The notes below the pieces were generated by a model. The model was not told the origin of the DNA. It was given only the letters and a program-made list of their open reading frames with translations, and searched no databases. From positions 1,674,001-1,738,000 of the forward strand of contig JAPVLO010000518.1 of the NCBI GenBank assembly GCA_027257055.1: a stretch of DNA of 64,000 nucleotides. Reading direction: 5' to 3'. A program made the translations under genes and the position numbers. Within the stretch, counting starts at the first letter, position 1. Each line of letters starts with the position of its first letter. Positions 12,701 through 24,700 of this stretch are shown in pieces. Source of the DNA: Cephalopachus bancanus (lineage: Eukaryota; Chordata; Mammalia; Primates; Tarsiidae).

Positions 12701-15700
12701 TTTGAATCATAGTCTCACTCTGTCACCCGGGCTGGAGTGCGGTGGCACACTCATGGCTGCCACAGCCTCAACCTGCTGGACTCAGGCGATCCTTCCACCT
12801 CAGCCTTCCCAAGTAGCTGGAACCACAGACACATACCACCACACCCAGCTATTTTGACTTATTGTGGAGATAACATCTTGCCAAGTTTCCCAGGCTGGAC
12901 TCGAACCCCTGGGATTAGACAGTCCTATTGTCTCCACCTCCCAAAATGTTGGGATTACAAGTGTGAACCACCATGCCTGGCTGGCATTAACATTTTTTAA
13001 CGGACTAGCCTACACTTTGCTTTTGTGCTGCCTGTTTAGGGCAGGAATAACTGAATTTAGGAAAAGGAGCTAGCTGCTGTAACACTGTATCTATGGTTAG
13101 AAAACTTTCTCTCCCCACCCCAGTCCACCCTTGACTTCACTTCTGACACTTTTGTTGTTTCAAACCCCATGCTGACTTCCAGCTCCATCTTTGAGTGGTA
13201 GAGATTGTAGGGAAGGGAGATAGGAAGAATTAGTCAAAACCATTGTTGTTGTTTAATAAATTAGGTTGTCCATTGAACTTTTGTAAAAATTATTTTAGTA
13301 GAGTTTTCCTTTTGATATTTCAGATGGTCAAATAAAAAAAATGTACCTAAACTTGGTGATATGAATTCATCATTTGAAGATGTAGATGCGTTTTATTCTT
13401 TCTGGTAAGTGAATATACTGTTTCTATGATGCTGTCATTTTTTAAAAGGGTAAGTATTTAATAAATACTTGATTGCTCATAAATTAATTGAGGGATGGGT
13501 GACTCTCAGAACCTTCACTACCAAAAGCAACCTGTTGTATATTTCTTAAATGATCTTTAGGCTTCTATGATTGTTTGTGGTCTGTTGTCTATTAATGAGA
13601 TTTCAAGATATAAAGCATACTATTGCAGTAAAAAATGAAAATTGAGTCATTTGAATTCAGTAAAAATAAACACGTTTTTACTTTCCTATCTTCCTACTAA
13701 AAGTACTTGAGTACATGAGGAAGGAGACTGCTATTTTTCTTCATACCAATTCACTTATTTTTAACTTACACAGTATTTAGTGACCATGTCACATGTGCTG
13801 TGTTTTCTAGTTAAATATCTAGTAAATATGAAAACAAAATCACTGTAGAACAAAAATAACAAGATTTAGTTCTATCAGTTGTAATTTCTTTTGTCTTCAG
13901 AGGATGCAAACCAGAGGTAAGATAACCATTACTAGTGTTACCTTAAGATATGACAGCATAGTGAGTGGGAAGGTAGGTAAAACTTTAACAAGTTCTAGTT
14001 AAGAGAGAAACTTAACAAAGAGGAGATAACAGGGAAGTGTGATTTTGACTTAGGGGTTATAAGTGTATGTTAGATTTTCATACCAAATACAGTGTCATTT
14101 TTTAAAAAGGAGGACTTAATGCTTAGTGTTAGTTCAATGCCAGACAGGAGGAGAAGAATCCATTATAACAAACTCATCTACTTTCCATTACTGTTTTTTA
14201 AACTATTAATATATGCATCTAACTTAATTTTAAAAGAAATTTTTTCACTTCTGTCTTGATTTTATTGCTGTCTATATTAGGTATAATTTTGATTCTTGGA
14301 GAGAATTTTCCTATTTAGATGAAGAAGAAAAAGAAAAGGCAGAATGGTATGTGTACATATCATTAATAAAGGAGAATATTAATGGGATTTGGTTCTTTGG
14401 TATTTGTGATGATGTAAAATATGCTGCATATATTTTCTTTCAAATTTTTTCTTGGAACATCCATTTAAAATGGTTTTTGATATTTTAAAATTCCTTCTCA
14501 CAAATTAAGCTAGATTGGGCCAGATCAATAATTGGTTATGATATGCTGGACTCAGATAATCCTTCTGCCTCCACCTTCCAAGTAGCCAGAAATATAGGCA
14601 TATGCCACCATGTCCGGCTAATTTTTTTATTTATTGTATAGATGAGGTCTTGCCAAGTTGTTCAGGCTGGTCTCAAACCCGTGGGCTCAGGCAATTCTAT
14701 CATCTTGGCCTCCCAAAGTGCTGGGATTATAGGCGTGAGCCACCACGCCCAGCCATATATATATATTTTTTTAAAAGAAATTACAAAGGAGTGTAACTGT
14801 CAAGTAACTTAAATAGCTCAGTTAGCAAATTATTTTTATTCTGATTGCTTAAATGAGGTTCTTAAAGTTTTTTCCTGTGTTAGAGAAATTCTTTTGACAT
14901 GAATGTCCCAAAAACTATCCTTCAGTTTCAGTAATGACATATTATTTTAACCTTCTAAGATATCGTTTACATAAAAAAATTATAAAATATTAAATTTTCC
15001 AGTCATACCATGTATAAGTAATACCATGTTTCCAATATATTCTTATAGTCGGGATGAGAGGAAATGGATTGAAAAGCAGAACAAAGCAACAAGGGCACAA
15101 AGAAAAAAAGAAGAAATGAACAGAATAAGGACGTTAGTTGGTAAGTATAGTTGTTTTGTTGTTAATGTTGTTTTAATTGGAGTCTCACTCTGTCACCCAC
15201 ACTGGAGAGCAGTGGCACACTCATCCGCCTCAGCCTTCCAAGTAGCTGGAACTACAGGCACACACCACCACGTCCAGCTAATTTTTATGATTTATTGTAG
15301 AGATAAGGTCTCACCAAGTTGCCCAGGCTGGCCTCGAACCCCTGGACTCAGGCAATCCTCTCACCTTGGCCTCCCAAAATGCTAGGATTGATTACAGGCT
15401 TGAGACACCACACCTGACCAGTTGTCTTTAAAATCTTTAAATGTTAGAAATTCAAAAGATTAACTTTTATTTTGTTAGACAATGCATATAGCTGTGATCC
15501 AAGGATAAAAAAATTCAAGGAAGAAGAAAAAGCCAAGAAAGAAGCAGAAAAGAAAGCAAAAGCAGAAGCAAAAAGGAAGGAACAAGAAGCTAAAGAAAAA
15601 GTAAGATGACATTTGATGAGTTGGACTTTTAATGCTTCTAAAATCCTCAGATCTAGAAACAGTTGGGTACTACTATGAACGAGTTGTGACAATTTGGTAC

Positions 15701-18700
15701 AATTGATAGTTAAAAAGATCTTCCTTACCAGCAAGATCTTATGAGCAAAAGCATGATGTCATAAAAATGTCTCTAATACTATGCTTATTTCTAATATGTT
15801 TGTTTTATATTTTCTAATAAAACATTTGTAGATCTTCATTAGCTGCCTTTCCCGTTCAGCCTTCAGTCTTCAACAAGTTGACCTTTTTTCTGATATACTT
15901 GTTAAAAGATTGAATTTTTTGAATAAGAGTATAAGGCATTTAGAAATTTTAATTTTCTTATTAAAATGATTTTACTGCCCATTTTTAAAGCAAAGACAAG
16001 CTGAATTAGAAGCTGCTCGTTTAGCTAAGGAAAAGGAAGAAGAGGAAGTTAGACAGCAAGCATTACTGGCAAAGAAGGAAAAGGATATCCAGAAAAAAGC
16101 CATTAAAAAGGAAAGGCAAAAACTTCGAAACTCATGCAAGGTATGTTATGAACAAATACTAGACGTAGGTAAACGAAGTTGCTGATTAAGCTTAAAAATA
16201 TTTCTTTTACTGTAAAAATATAATTAAACAGATATGCACATTTTATCTCCATGTAAATATGCTTCTTTGTTTGGTTTTTTGTTTGGTTTTTTGTTTGACT
16301 TTTTTAGAGACAGGGTCTCACTCTGAAACCCAAGCTGAAGTGCACTGACACGATCCTAGCTCACTGCAACCTTGAACTCCTGGGCTCAAGAGACCCCCTC
16401 ACCTCAACCTCACAAGTAGCTAGGGCTACAGGAGCATGCTATCATGCCCAGCTAATTTTTTAATTGCCCAGGCTTAATTCAAACTCCTGACTTCAAGCAA
16501 TCATCTTGCCTCAGCCTCCCAAAGTGCTGGTATTACAGGCAGTTCCCTTCCTAAATTTGTTTTTAAATTAACTTTTTCTACATTTCACATGCACATATTT
16601 CATTATGCAACTCTGATAGTTTTTTGTATTCTTTTTATTTATTTATTTTTTTGAGTTGGAGTCTCACTTTGTCACCCAGGCTGGACTGCAGTGTGGCACA
16701 ATCACAGCTACCACACCCTCACCCTGCTCGGCTCAAGCAGTTCTCCTGCCTCAGCCTTCCAAGTAGCTGGGACTACAGGCACGTGCCACAATGCCCAGCT
16801 ACTTTTTTTATTTTATTGTAGAGATAGACGGTGTCATGTTGCCCAGGCTGGTCTCGAACCCCTAGCCTCAGGCAATTCTCTCTCCTTGGCCTCCCAAAGT
16901 GCTGGGATTACAGGCGTGAGCCTCTGCGCTAGACCTTGATAGTTTTTTTTGTAACATAAGCATCTTGCCATTTTCAAACTCCAAAAAATGGTGTTATAGG
17001 TCTGTATTCAGATGTCCCTGATTATCTCAGCAATGTCTTTTTATAGCTGGTTTATTCAAATTAGGATTCAGATAAGGTCAATAAAAAGGCTTGTTATTTC
17101 ATCTCCTAATTATGTCTCTTAAGACTGTGTGATTCTGTATTGTGTCCCCTTCCATCACCACTTCCCCTACTCCCCGTTGCCATTGATTTGTTGGTGAAAC
17201 CAGATCATTTTTCTGAGAATATGCCACAATTTGGTTTTAGCTGGTTGCTTCCAAATAGTGGTGTAAAATTAAAGTTTATCTTAGAAACTAAGTTCCTTTA
17301 GAAGTTAAATTTGTTTTCAGGGTTCTAAAAGCTTTCATTTTTATCTAAACAAAGGGATATCATTCAAGTGAGTACTGGTAGTTTCTATTCAAATACAGTT
17401 TTCTCTAAAAAAAAAAATATTGACCAAAAAGGCCCCCAAATCTTTGAATTTTGTCCAAGATGTTCTTAGATTTTTAAATCGTAAAGTCAGAGGGTAGTAC
17501 TGTTCTAAACAGCAGTGAAATTCCAAGCTGTAGTAGAGATTTCCCCACAGAGAATATTGTGTACTACACCATTGTAGTTAAATTCAGCAAGTTTATAAAT
17601 GCTTAATGTAGACAGAAAAATTACTGTCTTTCACATGAATGTCCAAAATCTTCTAAACACCAGCACATGTAGTCTAATATATGCCATCCTAAGTCTTCAG
17701 ATAATAAAATTAACCTGCCCCATCAGCAGGCTTTGAAAGAAGTTTAATAAAAACGTAAGCACTGGTTTGGTTGTCTCTTGAGGCATTTTGGTGAGGAACA
17801 GAAAATCTAAATGGAAAAAAATGAGGTATTTTTCTCAGATTTCACTGGGTAGAAGATTGCTTTCAGAAGGATGCAATATATTAAAGTGGTAGAGAACATG
17901 GGCTCAGGGCAAGCTTCCTGGGTTTGAAGTCATTCTCCACCCTTCTCTTACTAGCTGTGGAATCCTCAGGAGGTTACCTTAATACCTTTGTGCTTCACTT
18001 TCCTCACCTATACTATGGCTGATATAATATCTAGTCATAAAGTTGTGAAGATTAAATGAGGTAAATTCACATGCACATTCAGCATATAATGAGAACTTAA
18101 TAAAAACCTTAAAAAGACTAGTTCTTAGAGAGTATGCACAAATGAATAATCTCTGGGTAAAATTTCTGACATTTGGTAACTTTGTTTAATCACTCATTTC
18201 TCGCATGAGTTTATTTATTTATTACCAAGCAGTTAAAATTGGTGGATATAATGATGACATAATCCTTGCCTTCAAGGGATCTACTGATTAGTGATAAAAT
18301 GGCAAGTCAAAAGGTACTTCAAACATTTTAAGGTGACTACTCAGATGAGAAATTGCCAAAAAGGTAGTCAAGGAAGTCTTTCTGGATCTAGTAGGATTTA
18401 GCCAGGTGAAGCAGCATATATACATGATTAGAGATAAGAGCGATGGAGGAGTTTGAGAATCAGAGATCCAGAGAATTGAGGCTTATGAGCCAGGGACACT
18501 TGAAGAGGTAAGGAGGAGCCAGGTGTTGAAAGACTTGCTAGGCCTTGCTAAAGAGTTTAAATCTGGTCCTGAGCTGGTTTTGGTCGGGGTGCTGAGAAAA
18601 GAATAGAGGCAGAGAAACCGATTTAGGAGTCTTGCCACAATCCAGGTGAGAGTATTGTGACCTAAACTGAGGTTGAGATGGTAGGAGTGGAAAAAGGTAG

Positions 18701-21700
18701 ATGAAATGAAGATATTCAGGAAGAATAGGCTATTGCGTGTTGGGATTGTGTGTTGGAGGTAATAGAGGAGTGATAGATATATGTCTTAATTTATTTATTT
18801 ATTTTATTTATTCATTTTTTTTGAGTTGGAGTCTCACTCTGTCGCCCAGACTGGAGTGCAGTGGCCGCTTCCGGCCACCGCAGCCACGACCTGCTGGGCC
18901 CCGGCAATCCTTCCGCCTCAGCCTTCCAAGTAGCCGGAATTACAGGCATGTGCTACCACGCCCGGCTGATTTTTTGATTTATTGTAGAGATGAGGTCTCG
19001 CTGCCCAGGCGGGTCTCGAACTCGCGGTCTCAGGCAATCCACTCATCTCAGCCTCCCAAAGGCGCGGGATTACAGGCTGAGCCACCGAGCCCGGCTTATG
19101 TCTTAATTTATTGCATAGAATACTAGATAGATAATGACTAGAAGGCAAAGGAGGAGGAAGAGGCTGGGGAAAAACGAGTTCAGTTTGAGGTAAGCTGAAC
19201 CTGTTGGGATATTCAAATAGAGATACTCCGTAGGCAATTGGGTGAACGAGTCTAGAGTTCAAGAGCAGGATTATCACAAACTCATTCATATCTCAGTGGC
19301 ACTAGAAACTCTGCAGATACTTGAGACCACCCTGGGAAAGAGAATAGAGTGAGGAGAGTAAAGGATGGGACCCTGGCAAACACTAGTACTTAAAGTACGG
19401 ATGGGAGAAACGAAGCCTAAGGAGGAATGACTTGGCAGGTAGGAAGAAAAATCAGTGGTGTTTTTGGAAGCCTAGGAAACTGCCAGCTGTTAAAAGAAGG
19501 TTGTGAGAGCAGGATTGCATGAATTAAGGAAGCAAGGAGAAGTGAGGAATAGGAGACATAAGTGTCAGCAGCAGCTTAAAATATGGGATGTACTTTTCAA
19601 TTACTTCTTGCACATCCAGGTACATCATGCTATTGCAGTCTAAGCATAATCTTTAGTTAATCAAAAATTTTGCTAATATTGCTGTTCCTTAGCATACTAT
19701 ATTTTTCTTTAATTTCATATTCTACATTTCCAGTAAATTTTACAGTTCAGCACACATTAAGTAGAACAGGCAGCTAAACATGGGGGATTTTCATTTGAGT
19801 TGTGATACAGAATTTCTCGATTTTTAAGTGATTCTCTAAGGAATCATTCTGATTTTTATAACATACCTGGGCATTTTGCACCATCTTCCTTTTTTCTGTT
19901 TTGCTCCCCAACCCACTTGGTGTAATGCCATTTATTGCTAGCTGATCAGGGAGAGCCTAGGAGATACTCTGGAAGTACAGCTGGGGATGAGCAGAAGGCC
20001 ATCAAGTGTGTTCACATCAGGAACTTCTGAGAGTTCATGCCTTGTAATTGTGTTAATTCTTATATTTTTTGTGTCAGTAGTTGTAAGGTGGAAAATTTTG
20101 TGTTTGTGCTTCTAGACCTGGAATCATTTTTCTGATAATGAGGCAGAGCGGGTTAAAATGATGGAAGAAGTGGAAAAACTTTGTGATCGGCTTGAACTAG
20201 CAAGGTATACCTATGAAACTGCTATTGAATTCTTCTCTTGAGCTTAGAATAAAGTTTCATCCCTTTTTTTTTTTTCTTTAGCTTACAGTGCTTGAATGAA
20301 ACACTCACATCATCTACAAAAGAAGTAGGAAAGGCTGCTCTGGAAAAACAGGTAATAGAAGAAAACTTCTACCTATATTTATCACTTGATTCTTTTCTTT
20401 TTTTTTGAGTTGGGTCTCACTCTGTTGCCCAGGCTAGAGTGCAGTGGCACAATCATGGCTCACCTTGAACTTCTGGATTCAGTCGATCCTTCCACCTTAG
20501 CCTCCCTAGTAATTGGGACTACAGGCATTTGCCATCACGCCCAGCTAATTTTTTGTAGAGACGAGATCTCGCTATGTTGCCTAGGCTGGTCTTGAACTCC
20601 GGGACTAAAGCAATCCTCCCACTTCAGCCTCCCAAAGTGCTGGCCTGCTCTTACCTATTTCTTCATAATATAGAAGTTACTAAGGGCAAAGAGTATCTGA
20701 TTTATCTTTGTGTCTCCCCCCATATTTTGTTTATATTAGGTGCTGTTGTTGATTTAAATTGGATTTACATAATGTATATGGTTTTTGATAAGTGGTGTTT
20801 GATTTGTGGTTATCTAACACATTAATCAGTTTTTTGTTAGAAAAAAAAATTGTTTCAATTATTCCTTGATTATTTTCATAACATAATATTTAGAACCCAA
20901 AGAAATCTTTGTTCTGTCCACTCTACACCTTTTACTGTATGCATAAAGAAACAGGCCTAGAGATTTAATTCAGTTCAACAAGTATTATTACCTACTATAT
21001 ATAGAACTATGCCTAGGTACTTCTGGAGAAATGCTATTGCGCCACAGAGGAGTTATCCAAAGAGTTATGCTCAAAAGACTTAAGGACCAAAAATGCAGAG
21101 CTCACAGCAAATGCTGTAGGTTAGATAGGAGGTGCACATTCTAGGTCTTAGTGGCCAGGAAAGGCTCAGTGAATGGTTTAAGCCAGCCTCGAAGGAAGGA
21201 CAGTTATTAAATGCAGGTCTGGGGAGCAGCATTAACTGTAAAATAGAGATGAAAGTAGAAAAGAATGGGGAGAAGAAGTGGGAGGAAATAGAAAAAGTAG
21301 AACAAAATTAAGCAGGTTTTTAATTTTTTAATACCATGATAACCAGTTTCCATTACTACAGATCTTTGAGTAACAGAGGAGTCAACATTGTTCTATTCTG
21401 GCATTTGTGAGCAAAGTACAACAAATAGATGTAAAGTAACTAGATATAGAGGAATCTCACTATAAAGACCTAGACTATGAAAATGTTTGTGAGAATCACG
21501 GAAACTTTTCAAAGGTAGAATTATTGGGACTTGATGCCTGGTTCTAAGAAATCGAAAGGGAGAAATTAGTCAAAGATGACTCCAAGATAGCAATCGACAG
21601 AAGCAATAGGGGCAAATAAAGGTTTTCTTGTTTCACCTGTACGTGTTTGAAGGAACAATGTGAATGGTAGAACTCCAAGATAAAATAAAGTCTACTTTGC

Positions 21701-24700
21701 TTTGTCTGTGCCTTTTTGTAGAGAATAAATGAGATTATCTGCTGAAAGGGTGAATACAAGTGTCGAGAGATTTGAAATGACTTTGTGGGTGAATAACCCA
21801 AGTAGTGTCCAAGGCAAATGGAAGTCACATGATATGAGCACTGGGCAGGTCAGTTTGTGGATGATTCTTGGTTTTTCAGGCAGAAATGTGCAGCCAGAGG
21901 AGGAAAAGCCAGAGTGAAAAGCTGATACTTGCTTTGGGGTTGGCCTGGGAAGGAATATAAGGTCAAAGTGAGGATGGCACTGAGAGCTGAGGACCACAAA
22001 GCCCCAGCGAGAAAGGGAGTGAAGAATAGCAGTGTACATGAAGTCCCTGACTTGCCTATATTTGTGCAGATAGAAGAAATAAATGAGCAAATTAGAAAAG
22101 AGAAAGAGGAAGCTGAGGCGCGTATGCGACAAGCATCTAAAAATGCTGAGAAATCAACTGGCGGAGGTGGAAATGGCAGTAAAAATTGGTCAGAAGATGA
22201 TCTGCAATTACTAATTAAAGCTGTGAATCTTTTCCCTGCTGGAACAAATTCAAGGTACTGAGTTTCATGAAACTTCTCTTCAACACATACTGGAGCCCGA
22301 AGATAATGTAGACAAACATCCATATAGCAGCATTGGTTATGACAGAAACTTCCAGAGATAAGCTTCAGCCCAGATAGGTTGCCTTCTATTGTATTCTGTG
22401 CCACAGTGGAAAGTGTGAAAAACAAGATGCATTTTGAAGCTGTTAATCTTAACCCTTTACACTAGCATATGTACATAAAGCAAGATGCTTCATCAATTTC
22501 TCAGGAAATGGAAGATCTGGAGACATAAACCTTCACTGTTATGTTGGCTTATTCTGTCATGGATTGTGCTAGGGACTAAGTTTTGTGTTCTGTAGTTTTC
22601 TCTTCCACAGACTTACTCTTTCTTTGTTGTTTCTCACCTCAAGCTGGAGCTGACTTCAGAATCTGAGTTTAGAACTCAAAGAACCTCTAGACACTCAGCC
22701 TCCCTCATTCTATAGAGGGGGAAACTAGGGCTCTGTTTTCAGACGACTTTATCTCCTTTTAAGAAGTATGTGTTAAACTGGCAGTATACACAAATAAGTG
22801 GTTTTATCTCCGCTAATTTGTACACAGAATCTACAAGATGTTGTACAAACTCAAAACCTAAACTGTACATACTTGATTTAAACATGAAGAGCAAAACCTA
22901 GTCTAGGCAGTAGTAATTTAAAGTAATCGTATAGATATTATGACAAGCCCTTCTGCAGTAAAAATGTCATGGTTTTTGCTGTTTTCTGTTTTGTTTTTCC
23001 TTAATACTATTAAACATTTATATTGTTTGCTATAGATGGGAAGTTATTGCTAATTACATGAACATACATTCTTCTTCTGGAGTCAAAAGAACCGCCAAAG
23101 ATGTTATTGGCAAAGCAAAGAGTCTCCAAAAACTTGGTGAGTTGAAGGTTTGAGAAATCAATTTTCTACTTTGAACACATTTTAAAAATAATTTTTGCAA
23201 TTTAATGAAAGGCCGAATGAGATGATCTGTTATGTATTAAATTATTTTTACTTCAGACCCTCATCAAAAAGATGACATAAATAAAAAGGCGTTTGATAAG
23301 TTTAAAAAAGAACATGGAGTGGTGCCTCAAGCAGACAATGCAACCCCTTCAGAACGATTTGAAGGTAATTCAGTTTTGCTTTTCTAGAACATGCTAACCA
23401 TGTATACATGCTACTTGAAAATATATGAGATCTAAGGTGTGTGTTTACAATGATTGGAAAAAATGTTTAGTAGACGAAGATGTAAAGCAAGCATTTTCAG
23501 AACAGGCACAGATTTACTTCAACTAACCATTAATTGGAAATTTCATTTCTTCCATTTCAGATGCCATTAGAGATGGGGCTATGCTTGTTTTGTTTACCAG
23601 ATTTTACAAATTAGTGTTAAAGCATATTGGGAAAAAAGAAAAAAAAATTGTGTTATGAAGGTTAATTTCCTGATTTTGAAAAACATACTATAATTATATA
23701 AGAAAATGTCCTTATGTTTAAGGAAAAACATACTGATCTAACGAGTAAAGAGGCATCATGTCTGCAAGTCATATGGTTCAAAACAAAGTATCTGTGTATA
23801 TAGAACAAGAATAAGCAAGTGCGGTAAAATGTTTACATTTGGGAAATCTAGGCAGAGTATATAAGAATTCGTTCTACTCTTCTGAAATTATTTCAAAATA
23901 AAGTTAAAAAACTATTCCTGTTGATTTGTACACAGAATCTATAAGGTGTTGTACAAACCCAAAATCAAATGTATGAAAAGCAAAACTATTTTTAAAAACT
24001 ATTAGCCTTGGATGTTCCAATTTGGTTGCTCTGGACCAGTGTCTTTCAATCTACAAATCATGACTCATAACTAAGTCGTGAAATCAACTTACTAGATCTT
24101 GAGTAAAAAATATCAGTGTGTTAACACTTATTACATAGGTGGGTGTTGTGAAACTTTTATTCATGTATTTGTGTTTTGGAATGTGGCAAAGTATTTTCTT
24201 CTTGCTGTAACAGAATTAGCTTGGAAAGTTAGCTTTGTGAAAAAAGTTCTTTCACTTCATGCATTCGTGAGCCACCAATCCTTCCTTAAACTCATCTCAG
24301 AGACGCTTTCCTGATCACAGTTCCAAATGCTTTTGGATTAACTAATAGACTTGACTCTACATGATAAGCTATTTGTGTTTTCTAACAGTATTAGTTTTAT
24401 TTTTTTTTTTTTTTGATCTGGAGTCTCACTCGGTCGCCCAGACTGGAGTGCAGTGGCCGCTCCCGGCCACCGCAGGCTTGCCTGCTGGGCTCCGGCGATC
24501 CTTCCGCCTCAGCCTTCCGGGTAGCCGGAATTACAGGCATGCGCTACCATGCCCGGCTGATTTTTTGATTTATTGTAGAGATGAGGTCTCGTTGCCCAGG
24601 CAGGTCTCAAACCCATGTGCTCAGGCAATCCACTTACCTTAGCCTCCCAAAGGCGCGGGATTACAGGCTGAGCCACCGAGCCCGGCTAGTTTTATTCTTA

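Noticed and set aside
15444..15734. Antisense open frame opposite DNAJC2 exon 9
   Set aside because: Shadow of a Lys/Glu-rich exon on the other strand (Phe/Leu/Ser-rich).
21929..22261. 110-codon open frame as a separate gene
   Set aside because: Its second half is DNAJC2 exon 13 in frame; the first half is intron.
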